Shown here piece after piece: positions 1 through 6,740 of a stretch of DNA of 11,839 nt. Position numbers and translations under genes: made by a program. The stretch's first letter is position 1. Every line of letters starts with the position of its first letter. Origin of the DNA: an uncultured Oxalobacter sp. (GTDB lineage Bacteria > Pseudomonadota > Gammaproteobacteria > Burkholderiales > Burkholderiaceae_D); contig CAKQQG010000046.1 in the NCBI GenBank assembly GCA_934270705.1, positions 1 to 11,839 of the forward strand, given 5' to 3'. The notes under the pieces are model-generated. The model was not told the DNA's origin. It saw nothing but the letters and a program-made list of their open reading frames with translations, and did no database searches.

Positions 1-7
1 GTTTTTT

Positions 8-48
8 CTTGTGCGGAGCCGGACGGCCGATGTATGGCATCGCACAAG
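8..48. repeat. Inverted repeat at the left edge
   Basis: CTTGTGCG at 8-15 is perfectly complementary to CGCACAAG at 41-48, and the loop contains smaller GATG/CATC and GCC/GGC pairings. No U-tract follows on either strand, so this is not an obvious terminator. It may be part of a structured transcript or the end of a feature lying outside the window. I cannot assign a role. Confidence 0.4.
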
Positions 49-69
49 CCGGCGGGTGGAGCCGGAAAG

Positions 70-107
70 AAAACGCCCTTTTCCGATTTACGGAAAAAGG
101 CGTTTTT
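70..107 (-). terminator. Bidirectional intrinsic terminator after the alpha/beta hydrolase
   Basis: A 16-base arm at 70-85 (AAAACGCC, then CTTTTCCG) pairs with 91-106 (CGGAAAAAGGCGTTTT) with one mismatch and a five-base loop. A/T tracts flank both sides, so either strand would give a hairpin followed by U residues. It lies 22 bases beyond the hydrolase stop codon on the minus strand and would end that transcript. Confidence 0.85.
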
Positions 108-128
108 CCTTTGGCGGGATCGCCGTTT

Positions 129-821
129 TCAGCCGAGTGATTTTGCGGCTTCGTCGATGAGCGCGACGATGTCATCGGCGTGCGAGACGATAGAGGCATG
201 GCTGGAATTGAGGGTGACGACTTTTTTCGCCGCCATCCGGTTCGCCAGCCACTGCTGGGTTTCGACGGGAATGATCTTGTCGGCAGACGAAATCTGGTAC
301 CAGCACGGCAGTTTTTTCCATGCCGCTTCGCCGGACGGGTTGTTCATGGTGCTGGCATGGATCGGTTGTTGCGTGACGCTCATGACATATGCCTTGTTGT
401 CTGCGACGTCATGGCAATAACTTTCCTTGAACTTGTCGTACTTGATCCAGATGTAGTCGTCCAGCGTTTCGGTGAAATTCATGGCGCTGGGTGACGGATC
501 GCGGTAAGTCAGCACATCGTTGATCGTTTCGCTTTCGTCAAGCGAATAGGCAGCGCAATAGACCAGGCCGGCGACGTTGTCTTCATTGCCGGCGCGGGTA
601 ATGACGGCGCCGCCGTAGTCGTGGCCGACAAGCAAAACGGGTTCCGATTGATGGCCGATCATGCGGATGGTGTTGTCGATATCGTCGTCAAGCGATTTGA
701 GCGAATTTTCGACGGCACGCACCTTGTAGCCGCGTGCATAGAGACCGAGAATGACGTTTTCCCAGTGACAGGCGTCGGACCATGCGCCGTGTACGAGAAT
801 GATGGTAGGTTTGGTAGCCAT
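129..821 (-). CDS. Alpha/beta hydrolase with an Asp in the nucleophile elbow (230 aa)
   Basis: This is a compact single-domain alpha/beta-fold hydrolase of the EstC/SABP2-like group. HGAW at residues 11-14 supplies the oxyanion hole. The nucleophile elbow at 66-70 reads GHDYG, where relatives I know have GHSYGG. Asp181 in the ISSADKIIP segment and His208 in NSSHASIVSH fit the acid and base of the triad. There is no signal peptide, so it should be cytoplasmic. Start: an ATG at 821 begins MATKPTIILVHG, the normal N-terminus of the family, and a GGAAA ribosome-binding site lies just upstream. The frame stays open upstream to 1121, but that extension does not look like protein. The gene is divergent from moaA and followed at once by a strong terminator, so it is probably monocistronic. 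The substrate is unknown. The Asp68 could mean epoxide-hydrolase or dehalogenase-type chemistry, or loss of activity. Confidence 0.9.
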   Translation of the reverse strand: MATKPTIILVHGAWSDACHWENVILGLYARGYKVRAVENSLKSLDDDIDNTIRMIGHQSEPVLLVGHDYGGAVITRAGNEDNVAGLVYCAAYSLDESETINDVLTYRDPSPSAMNFTETLDDYIWIKYDKFKESYCHDVADNKAYVMSVTQQPIHASTMNNPSGEAAWKKLPCWYQISSADKIIPVETQQWLANRMAAKKVVTLNSSHASIVSHADDIVALIDEAAKSLG

Positions 822-1096
822 AATTTTCCAGTCAAAAAAGAGGTGAAAAGAAGTTTTCTGATACTGCCCTTTCAGCATAGGCATGGCGGTGGCGGACGTA
901 ATGACATTCGGCAAAGGATATGCGCAGGCAGGCTTATCCTTCGCCTGCCGTTTGCCTGAAGGTACTTTTTGCCTGTGCGAAAGGGTGTGTCTTGCAGACC
1001 AAACCGGTGGCGCGTACCGGTCTGCCGCGGGGTCATGAAACAAACGGCAGTTCGTGGTATCTTTGGAATTTGTGTCGTTTCCGGGTGCTTTTCCTG
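822..1096. other. Divergent intergenic region between the hydrolase and moaA
   Basis: This 275-base region must hold promoters for both flanking genes, but I see no convincing -35/-10 pair on either strand. It is rich in secondary structure. There is a GGCAGGC/GCCTGCC hairpin at 927-949, two copies of ACCGGT around 1013-1023, and CTGCCG near 1022 matched by CGGCAG near 1045. On the plus strand these would form a structured moaA leader. Moco-sensing leader RNAs are known upstream of moaA in other proteobacteria, but I cannot match this leader to that consensus by eye. Confidence 0.5.
925..950. repeat. Intergenic hairpin repeat, copy 1
   Basis: CAGGCAGGC and TCGCCTGCCG flank a short TTAT-containing loop, giving a perfect 7-bp stem (927-933 with 943-949). 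Almost the same element occurs at 6331-6355 upstream of the HipA gene, with both arms identical and only the loop changed. This suggests a small dispersed palindromic repeat or a shared regulatory site rather than chance. Confidence 0.6.
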
Positions 1097-2185
1097 ATGT
1101 CCAGTCCGATTGTCCTGCCAAATGACGTGCCGCATCCGGCGCGGCAGTCCGTGTCCGGCGATACGCTGGCCGACAGGCTTGGGCGTCCCCTGCGCGACTT
1201 GCGCATTTCCGTCACGGACCGTTGCAATTTCCGTTGCGTCTATTGCATGCCCAAGCAAGTGTTCGGCAAGGATTTCCGTTTCATTCCCCATTCCGGCATG
1301 CTTTCCTTTGAAGAAGTCGCCAGACTTTCGCGCCTGTTCGTGTCGATGGGAGTGGAAAAAATCCGGCTGACCGGCGGTGAACCGCTGTTGCGGCGGCATA
1401 TCGAGCGGCTGGTCGGAATGCTCTCGCAGCTTCAAACACCGGACGGTCGTCCGGTCGATGTGACGCTGACGACGAACGGTTCGTTGCTGGTGAAAAAGGC
1501 GCGCGCCCTTTTCGATGCCGGGCTGCGTCGTATTACTGTGTCGCTCGATGCGCTGGATGATGCCGTTTTCATGAAGATGAACGATGTCGGGGTCGGTGTG
1601 TCCGATGTCCTGAAAGGAATCGATGCGGCGCTGGCTGCCGGTTTTTCGCCGGTCAAGGTCAATACGGTGGTCAAAAAAGGCATGAACGAGGGGGAGATAT
1701 TGCCGTTGGCACGGCATTTCCGGAATACGCCGGTCATTGTCCGGTTTATCGAATATATGGATGTCGGTTCTTCAAACGACTGGACGAACCGGCAAGTCGT
1801 TCCGGCTTCGGAGATGGTGCAGGCCATTCATGCGGAAATGCCGCTGGAGCCTGTCGAGCCCCATTATCGCGGCGAAACGGCAGCGCGGTGGCGGTATCGT
1901 GACGGCAGCGGCGAAATCGGCGTGATCGCCAGTGTCACACAGGCTTTTTGCCGGGATTGCACCCGATTGCGCCTTTCTACGGATGGCAAACTCTACAAAT
2001 GCCTATTCGCAACGGAAGGTTTCGATCTGGGAAGTCTGCTCAGGGGCGGCGCTTCGGATACGGAACTGGTTGCGGCGATGGCGGCGTTGTGGCGCCAGCG
2101 TGACGATCGTTATTCCGAATTGCGCGGACTGGGATCGCCGCCGGTCACTGAACGGAAAATCGAAATGTCCTATATTGGAGGATAG
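1097..2185 (+). CDS. moaA: GTP 3',8-cyclase MoaA (362 aa)
   Basis: MoaA is the radical-SAM enzyme that, together with MoaC, turns GTP into cyclic pyranopterin monophosphate, the first step of molybdenum cofactor synthesis in the cytoplasm. The SAM-binding cluster motif is CNFRCVYC (Cys43, Cys47, Cys50) in the usual TDRCNFRC context, followed by TGGEPLLR at 92-99. The second, substrate-binding cluster is Cys285-x2-Cys288-x13-Cys302. The protein ends in the conserved Gly-Gly needed for activity in characterised MoaA. At 362 aa it is somewhat longer than E. coli MoaA (about 329) because of an N-terminal extension typical of betaproteobacteria. The ATG at 1097 was chosen because the sequence further upstream in frame (open from 920) does not look like protein, but its ribosome-binding site is weak. 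It heads the moaA-mobA-moeA-nfo operon; mobA begins 2 bases after the stop. Confidence 0.96.
   Translation: MSSPIVLPNDVPHPARQSVSGDTLADRLGRPLRDLRISVTDRCNFRCVYCMPKQVFGKDFRFIPHSGMLSFEEVARLSRLFVSMGVEKIRLTGGEPLLRRHIERLVGMLSQLQTPDGRPVDVTLTTNGSLLVKKARALFDAGLRRITVSLDALDDAVFMKMNDVGVGVSDVLKGIDAALAAGFSPVKVNTVVKKGMNEGEILPLARHFRNTPVIVRFIEYMDVGSSNDWTNRQVVPASEMVQAIHAEMPLEPVEPHYRGETAARWRYRDGSGEIGVIASVTQAFCRDCTRLRLSTDGKLYKCLFATEGFDLGSLLRGGASDTELVAAMAALWRQRDDRYSELRGLGSPPVTERKIEMSYIGG
2177..2181 (+). promoter_or_regulatory. Ribosome-binding site of mobA
   Basis: A consensus GGAGG lies inside the last codons of moaA, six bases before the ATG at 2188. It would be only three bases from a GTG at 2185 in the same frame, so it favours the ATG as the start. 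Its position suggests translational coupling of mobA to moaA. Confidence 0.8.
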
Positions 2186-2187
2186 TG

Positions 2188-2850
2188 ATGGTCTGGATGC
2201 TTTCGGGATTGACGGATATTCCCGATTCGTGCCTGTATGACGATGTGACCGGTGTCATTCTCGCCGGCGGTCAGGGCAAGAGAATGGGGTTGGCGGACAA
2301 GGGGTTGCAGCTTCTGGACGGCAAGCCGCTTGTCGCCCATGTGATCGACAGGCTGCGTCCCCAGGTCAGTACCCTGATCGTCAATGCCAACCGGAACCAG
2401 TCGGCTTATGCCGCATTCGGTTATCCGGTCTGTTCCGATGAACCGCTGGACTGGTCAGGCCCGCTGGCGGGTTTTCTGACAGGATTGCGCCATTGCAAGA
2501 CGCTGTATCTGGTGACCGCGCCGTGCGACGCGCCTTTTTTGCCATTGCGGCTTGTCGAGGATTTGCATCGTTCGCTGGAAGAAAAACAGGCCGATCTGGC
2601 GGTGGCGGTCTCCAAAGATGAGGAATATTGCCGGGTGCAGCCGGCGTTTTGTCTGATGAAAGCCTCACTTGCGCCGCATCTGGAAAGTTTTCTGGCGGGC
2701 GGCGGTCGCAGGATCGAACAGTGGTATGCGACATTGAAGGTGGCGACCGCCTGTTTCAACGAGCGGCACGGTTTCGAAAATATCAATACACCGGACGAAC
2801 TGGCGCGTTTGCAGGGAATGTCCGGTAAAAAACAGGATGGTACGGTATGA
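2188..2850 (+). CDS. mobA: Molybdenum cofactor guanylyltransferase MobA (220 aa)
   Basis: MobA transfers GMP from GTP to Mo-molybdopterin, giving the guanine dinucleotide form used by DMSO-reductase-family enzymes such as formate dehydrogenases and nitrate reductases. The nucleotide-binding signature LAGGQGKRMG is at 25-34, followed by Lys38 in ADKGL. The DWSGPLAG block lies near 88-95 and the metal-binding TAPCDAPFLP near 110-119, in the family order. The length is close to normal (E. coli MobA is about 194), with roughly 20 extra N-terminal residues before the first beta strand. The ATG at 2188 is supported by GGAGG upstream. The last four bases overlap the moeA start (ATGA), so translation is probably coupled. 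Presence of mobA implies that the host uses MGD enzymes, which fits an anaerobic or facultative lifestyle. Confidence 0.95.
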   Translation: MVWMLSGLTDIPDSCLYDDVTGVILAGGQGKRMGLADKGLQLLDGKPLVAHVIDRLRPQVSTLIVNANRNQSAYAAFGYPVCSDEPLDWSGPLAGFLTGLRHCKTLYLVTAPCDAPFLPLRLVEDLHRSLEEKQADLAVAVSKDEEYCRVQPAFCLMKASLAPHLESFLAGGGRRIEQWYATLKVATACFNERHGFENINTPDELARLQGMSGKKQDGTV

Positions 2851-4142
2851 GCGGATCTCCGATGACGATGGCGGAACTGACGGCGTCTCTGCCCTCTTAC
2901 AATCCCGATGCGATTTCCGTGAAGATGGCGCATGATCTGATCACGGGTTTCGTCACACCGGTAACCGGTACCGAGCGACTGCCGTTGCGGTATGCGCTGG
3001 GACGGGTGCTTGCGGAAGATGTCGTTTCTCCGGTCTCGGTGCCGGGGTTCGACAATGCGGCGATGGACGGTTTCGCATTTTGCGCACAGGATGCGGATTT
3101 GTCGGCGCCGCTTGCGCTGGAAGTGGCCGGCTATGCCTATGCGGGGCATCCTTATCGCGGGGATGTCGGTGACGGTGAATGTATCCGGATCATGACGGGG
3201 GCGCCTGTTCCGGCAGGATGCGATACGGTGGTGCAACAGGAACATGTCGAGATGGCGGATGATGAATCGCATCTGGTCATTCCCGCGGGTACGGTGACGC
3301 GCGGCGACAATATCCGCAAGGCGGGTGAAAATCTGCGCGAAGGGGCGACGTTTCTCGCCGAAGGGACGGTTTTGCGCCCTGCCCATCTGGGTTTGCTGGC
3401 TTCGGCGGGGTGGCCGGATGTGTCGGTGCGCAGAAAAGTCCGGGTCGCTCTTTTTTCGACGGGTGACGAATTGCGCACTGCCGGGATGGAACTGGACGCC
3501 GGCGCGGTGTACGACAGCAACCGCACGGTGCTGGCCGGGCTGATGGAACGTCTCGGTTGCGAAGTGCTGGATATGGGAATCGTCGGCGACGATCCGGCGG
3601 AACTGGAAACGGCACTGCAAAACGCCTGCCGCAATGCCGATGCCATCGTGACGTCGGGCGGCGTGTCGGTCGGCGCCGCCGATTATACGAAACAGGTCAT
3701 GGCAGCGATGGGCGATGTGGTTTTCTGGTCGATCAGGATGCGTCCCGGTCGTCCGATGGCGTTCGGCAGGATTCATGCCGGCGGCGATCATGCCTGTCTG
3801 TTCGGCTTGCCGGGCAATCCGGTGGCGGTGATGGTATCTTTCTACTTTTTCGTACGCGATGCACTCATGCATATGATGGGCGCCCTGCCCGCTCCGCCGC
3901 TGACGGTCAGGGCGCAGGCGGCGACGAATTTTTCCAAGCGTGCCGGCAGAACCGAGTTCCAGCGCGGCGTGTTGAGCCAGAACGCCGACGGCAGTCTGAC
4001 GGTCAGGACGACCGGCGAACAGGGGTCGGGGATATTGCGCTCCATGACCGAGGCGAACGCCTTTGTCGTGTTGCCGGAGGAAGGCGGCGCCGTTCGTGCC
4101 GGAGAATGGGTCGATGTCGTTTTGCTTGAGGGACTGGTTTGA
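2847..4142 (+). CDS. moeA: Molybdopterin molybdenumtransferase MoeA (431 aa)
   Basis: MoeA inserts molybdate into adenylylated molybdopterin, the step before MobA acts. Family blocks appear in order: PGFDNAAMDGFA at 66-77 (relatives usually have DNSAMDG), MTGAPVPAGCDTVV near 116-129, STGDEL at 204-209, DSNR at 223-226, the MoCF/MogA-fold loop TSGGVSVGAADY at 269-280, MRPGRPMAFG at 298-307 and GLPGNPVAVMV at 320-330. The C-terminal domain IV is present, and the length is slightly above the usual 400-410 residues because of an N-terminal tail. The start overlaps the mobA stop by four bases (ATGA). Internal Met6 or Met8 are possible alternative starts because the ribosome-binding site is weak. 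No moaB, moaC, moaD or moaE is in the window, so the rest of the pathway lies elsewhere. Confidence 0.96.
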   Translation: MSGSPMTMAELTASLPSYNPDAISVKMAHDLITGFVTPVTGTERLPLRYALGRVLAEDVVSPVSVPGFDNAAMDGFAFCAQDADLSAPLALEVAGYAYAGHPYRGDVGDGECIRIMTGAPVPAGCDTVVQQEHVEMADDESHLVIPAGTVTRGDNIRKAGENLREGATFLAEGTVLRPAHLGLLASAGWPDVSVRRKVRVALFSTGDELRTAGMELDAGAVYDSNRTVLAGLMERLGCEVLDMGIVGDDPAELETALQNACRNADAIVTSGGVSVGAADYTKQVMAAMGDVVFWSIRMRPGRPMAFGRIHAGGDHACLFGLPGNPVAVMVSFYFFVRDALMHMMGALPAPPLTVRAQAATNFSKRAGRTEFQRGVLSQNADGSLTVRTTGEQGSGILRSMTEANAFVVLPEEGGAVRAGEWVDVVLLEGLV

Positions 4143-4174
4143 CCGGTCCGGCGGCCGGCGGTTCGGGGGGATGC

Positions 4175-5011
4175 ATGTTCAGTATAGGATGCCATTTGTC
4201 GGTTTCGAAGGGAATGTACCGGATGGGACAGGATGCGTTGTCAATCGGCGCGACGACGTTCCAGTTTTTCACGCGCAATCCCCGCGGCGGTTCCGCCCGC
4301 GCGCTCGATCCCGATGATGTTGCCGCATTGCGCACGCTCATGGCGGAAAACGGTTTCGCTCCGGTCATCGCGCATGCGCCCTATACCCTCAATCCCTGTG
4401 CGAAAGACGAACGCTTGCGGGAATACGCCTATACGGTGATGTGCGACGACCTGAAAAGGCTCTCGCTCATGCCGGGTACGCTGTACAACTTCCATCCCGG
4501 CAGTCATGTCGGTCAGGGTGTCGAGGAAGGTATCGCGCTGACGGCCGCCCTGCTCGGCCGGGTGCTGGAGACGGAACCGGAAACGATGATTCTTCTCGAG
4601 ACGATGTCGGGACGCGGTAGCGAAATCGGCGGACGTTTCGAGGAAATCCGCGATATTCTGGATTCGTGCGGCAACCATCCGAAAACAGGCGTTTGTCTGG
4701 ATACCTGCCATGTCTGGGCGGCGGGATACGATATCGTCGAACGGCTCGATGACGTGCTGGAAACTTTCGACAAGGTCATCGGGCTTTCGCGCCTGCATGC
4801 CGTTCATCTCAACGACAGCATGACGCCTTTTGGCAGTCGCAAGGACCGTCATGCGAAAATCGGGGAAGGCACGATCGGTCTGGAAGCGCTGGTGCGGCTG
4901 GTGAACCATTCGTGCTTGCGCCATTTGCCGTTTTGTCTGGAAACGCCCAACGAATTGCCGGGCTATGCCGATGAAATCGCCATGCTCAAGGCACGTTTCC
5001 AGTCGTCATGA
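4175..5011 (+). CDS. nfo: Endonuclease IV, AP endonuclease Nfo (278 aa)
   Basis: Nfo is a TIM-barrel, three-zinc enzyme that cuts DNA 5' to abasic sites in base excision repair. All metal ligands expected from the E. coli structure can be placed: His67 (IAHAPY), His107 (NFHPGSH), Glu142 (LLETMSG), Asp176 and His179 (CLDTCH), His211 (VHLND), Asp224 and His226 (GSRKDRHAKIGEG) and Glu256 (CLETP). The ATG at 4175 gives the normal N-terminus MFSIGCHLS and follows a run of six G. An earlier TTG at 4139, overlapping the moeA stop, is less likely. The gene sits 32 bases after moeA and is probably cotranscribed. The wording of its motifs (FQFFTRNPRGG, HAPYTLN, LETMSGRGSEIG) resembles the clostridial branch I remember more than E. 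coli Nfo (NTAGQG), hinting at transfer. The stop overlaps the convergent HipA stop. Confidence 0.95.
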   Translation: MFSIGCHLSVSKGMYRMGQDALSIGATTFQFFTRNPRGGSARALDPDDVAALRTLMAENGFAPVIAHAPYTLNPCAKDERLREYAYTVMCDDLKRLSLMPGTLYNFHPGSHVGQGVEEGIALTAALLGRVLETEPETMILLETMSGRGSEIGGRFEEIRDILDSCGNHPKTGVCLDTCHVWAAGYDIVERLDDVLETFDKVIGLSRLHAVHLNDSMTPFGSRKDRHAKIGEGTIGLEALVRLVNHSCLRHLPFCLETPNELPGYADEIAMLKARFQSS

Positions 5012-6280
5012 CCGGCTTTTGAGCTGTGCGCGCAAATTGGCGATGCTGTAATAGCGCGCGTCGATGATGTCGTCGTCGATACCGGCGTTTTTCATCCGAT
5101 CTTCCAGGGTCGCAAGTTTTTCGATGAAATTCCGGATGCCGTTTTCGAAGTATTCCCGTTCGTCGTCCGGGATGGCGATCCGGCGGATGATTTCTCCCCA
5201 ATCGTCGAGAATTTCCCCTCTTTCATCGACCCATTCCAGCGAGCGTGCGATGTCGTCGGTCATGAGATGGGATGGCGAAAAATCGTAAATCGGGGCCAGT
5301 CCGGTCTGTCCGCCCGATGTCAGGATCGCGGTATTGTGCGGATGGTTGTCCGTGTTGCCCAGCGCGACATTGAGCATGTCGCGTTTGACGTATTCCAGTG
5401 TGGCGCTTGCCGGTGCGCTTGTGAAATGACGCAGTGTATCGAGTACGCTGTTCTGGCTCGGCATGGCGGTTTCATCGGTTATGTCGCATAGCGATACCAG
5501 ACTTTCCATCGCGTGGCGGATGACGCGGTTTCCGGAAACCGCGCGGTCGAAACGCGGGATGAACAGCATGTCGCTTTGCCATGTCGGCAAACGGGAAACG
5601 GCGATGCCCATTTCATGCGCCACACGGAAATATCCCGCTTCGTTTTCCAATACTTTCCAGTCGGCCAGATTGCGTCCTGACGAGAGTTTCAGCAGAAAGT
5701 GGCCGGCGGCCCGTTCGTCCGGCAGCGCGGCATCGGCATACCACAGGCCGTTTTTGTCCTGTGTCATCAGGAATTTGGGCGTTTTGCCCTGAAGACTGGT
5801 CGTTCCGGCCGACAGCATGCCGTGTTCTTCGAGATATTCGACGAAATCTTCGTTGCGCTCCAGTATTTCCTTAATCGTAAAACCGCGCTTGAACCATGCC
5901 GGCGAACGGCTCTCGATGTGCCGGGTATAGGCTGCATAGGCTTCGGCGATACGCAGGTTGCCGACGGGATTGATGGCGCCGAGCAGCATGATTTGCCAGT
6001 CGATGGCGGCGGTATCGGGCAAGTGGTGTTCATATAACAGGTAATCGCGCCCTTCTCCGTCAGGAATCAGGTCGAACAAAAACGACGGCCAGTGCGGCAA
6101 CAGGTAAGGTTCGGGGCGGACGGGATAATGACGCGAGACGGGAAGCGCCCCCGTTTTGATGTAGTCGGGAAAATACGTGAGCTTCGATGGCGATGTTTTG
6201 CCCTTTTCCGGCGCGTCCGTTTCGACCAGACAGCAGGGTTGCCAGCGATCTTGCCAGAATATTTCGATTGTGCAATGCAT
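5006..6280 (-). CDS. Orphan HipA-family Ser/Thr kinase (424 aa)
   Basis: This is a full-length HipA-like protein kinase. Characterised HipA toxins phosphorylate tRNA-bound aminoacyl-tRNA synthetases and arrest growth. The N-subdomain spans about 1-110, with LPHWPSFLFDLIPDGEGR matching the HipA N-terminal block. The loop TSLQGKTPKFLM (161-172) aligns with the E. coli loop that carries the autophosphorylated serine, here Ser162. Lys198 (HFLLKLS) should bind ATP. The block NEAGYFRVAHEMGI (213-226) and IPRFDR (241-246) follow. The catalytic loop GNTDNHPHN gives Asp311 and Asn316, and IYDFSPS supplies the metal-binding Asp333, so the kinase looks intact. AGGAG six bases before the ATG at 6280 supports the start. 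No HipB-like HTH gene is found upstream or downstream, unlike hipBA operons; E. coli YjjJ is another HipA relative without a partner. It converges on nfo, and TCATGA (5006-5011) contains both stops. Confidence 0.93.
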   Translation of the reverse strand: MHCTIEIFWQDRWQPCCLVETDAPEKGKTSPSKLTYFPDYIKTGALPVSRHYPVRPEPYLLPHWPSFLFDLIPDGEGRDYLLYEHHLPDTAAIDWQIMLLGAINPVGNLRIAEAYAAYTRHIESRSPAWFKRGFTIKEILERNEDFVEYLEEHGMLSAGTTSLQGKTPKFLMTQDKNGLWYADAALPDERAAGHFLLKLSSGRNLADWKVLENEAGYFRVAHEMGIAVSRLPTWQSDMLFIPRFDRAVSGNRVIRHAMESLVSLCDITDETAMPSQNSVLDTLRHFTSAPASATLEYVKRDMLNVALGNTDNHPHNTAILTSGGQTGLAPIYDFSPSHLMTDDIARSLEWVDERGEILDDWGEIIRRIAIPDDEREYFENGIRNFIEKLATLEDRMKNAGIDDDIIDARYYSIANLRAQLKSRS

Positions 6281-6481
6281 GTCCGCTCCTGATGGCGCAA
6301 TGCTTTTATCTTAACATCATCGTTTGCCGACAGGCAGGCATTATGTCGCCTGCCGGAGAGGCACCGATGCTTGCGGGTGTATCCGGCAGGATTTGCATTT
6401 TTTATGAAATTACATGATAAATACGTTTCAATATATTGATAAAAATGGATATTTTCAAATAAATTGCGGAGAGCTTGAAGG
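6281..6481. promoter_or_regulatory. AT-rich regulatory region between hipA-like gene and small ORF
   Basis: This shared divergent region contains several elements: the HipA ribosome-binding site (CTCCT on the plus strand, 6286-6290), hairpin repeat copy 2 (6331-6355), an ATCC-GGCA-GGAT dyad near 6381-6392, and a perfect 12-base palindrome TCAATATATTGA at 6428-6439. From about 6395 to 6465 it is markedly AT-rich compared with its surroundings. A weak plus-strand promoter may be TTGCAT (6393-6398) with GATAAA (6416-6421) at 17-base spacing. The E. coli HipB operator is TATCC-N8-GGATA. The dyad here has only four bases between its arms, so I do not call it a HipB site. Confidence 0.45.
6331..6355. 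repeat. Intergenic hairpin repeat, copy 2
   Basis: CAGGCAGGC and TCGCCTGCCG again flank a short loop, giving a perfect 7-bp stem (6333-6339 with 6348-6354). Both arms are identical to copy 1 at 925-950, and only the loop differs. It lies about 50 bases upstream of the HipA-like start codon. Confidence 0.6.
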
Positions 6482-6643
6482 ATGGAATCTTGTGATCCGG
6501 GCGATGACGTCACAAGAAGAGAGATCGTGCGCAAGGCATTGAAGACACAACGCCGGGACATGTGTGCCGTACGGTTTTTCGATTCGCTTGTGAATGATGG
6601 TGAAAACGGTGTCGCCTGCGAGATGAAAAGGGTTACGTTATAA
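6482..6643 (+). CDS. Possible small ORF, 53 aa, divergent from hipA-like gene
   Basis: An ATG at 6482 opens a frame of 53 codons ending in TAA at 6643. A GGAGAG lies eight bases before the start and GAAGG directly abuts it. The product begins MESCDPGDDVTRREIVRKAL, is rich in charged residues and looks mainly helical, with three cysteines and no membrane segment or recognisable HTH. The RREIVRKALKTQRRDM stretch faintly recalls the N-terminus of 5-formyltetrahydrofolate cyclo-ligases, so a decayed remnant is one alternative. It is divergent from the HipA-like kinase and followed by a hairpin that can terminate plus-strand transcripts. Chance is a real possibility at this length. Confidence 0.35.
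   Translation: MESCDPGDDVTRREIVRKALKTQRRDMCAVRFFDSLVNDGENGVACEMKRVTL
6488..6517. repeat. 8-bp inverted repeat
   Basis: TCTTGTGA at 6488-6495 is perfectly complementary to TCACAAGA at 6510-6517, with a 14-base loop. It falls at the beginning of the putative 53-codon ORF. It could be an operator half-site pair or an RNA hairpin. No U-tract follows, so it is not a terminator. Confidence 0.4.
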
Positions 6644-6684
6644 TGCAAACACGGCCCCCGCCATATCCGCTGGACAGAATCCGG

Positions 6685-6720
6685 AAAACGGGCTGCCGGC
6701 AAAAGCCGGCGACCCGTTTT
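6685..6720 (-). terminator. Bidirectional hairpin terminator of the porin gene
   Basis: AAAACGGGCTGCCGGC (6685-6700) pairs with GCCGGCGACCCGTTTT (6705-6720) around an AAAA loop, with one internal two-base mismatch. On the minus strand the hairpin follows the porin stop by 20 bases and ends in TTTT. The A/T ends make it usable from the plus strand too, where it would end the small ORF transcript. Confidence 0.85.
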
Positions 6721-6740
6721 GACACAGCTTTGATGGGAAG

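Noticed and set aside
920..1096. N-terminal extension of MoaA from the ATG at 920
   Set aside because: The 59 extra residues do not resemble any MoaA, the ribosome-binding site would be one base from the ATG, and the segment contains the palindromic repeat and other hairpins.
2421..3872. Long minus-strand open frame (483 codons) across mobA and moeA
   Set aside because: It is a shadow of the GC-rich coding strand with His/Arg-rich composition, no start context and no recognisable domain. mobA and moeA are certain.
6379..6392. TATCC-GGCA-GGAT as a HipB operator
   Set aside because: The known E. coli operator has eight bases between the arms. Here there are four and no HipB is present.
6067..6702. 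Minus-strand frame upstream of the HipA-like gene as a possible HipB
   Set aside because: It overlaps the kinase N-terminus in another frame, has no HTH pattern and has a composition typical of a shadow frame.
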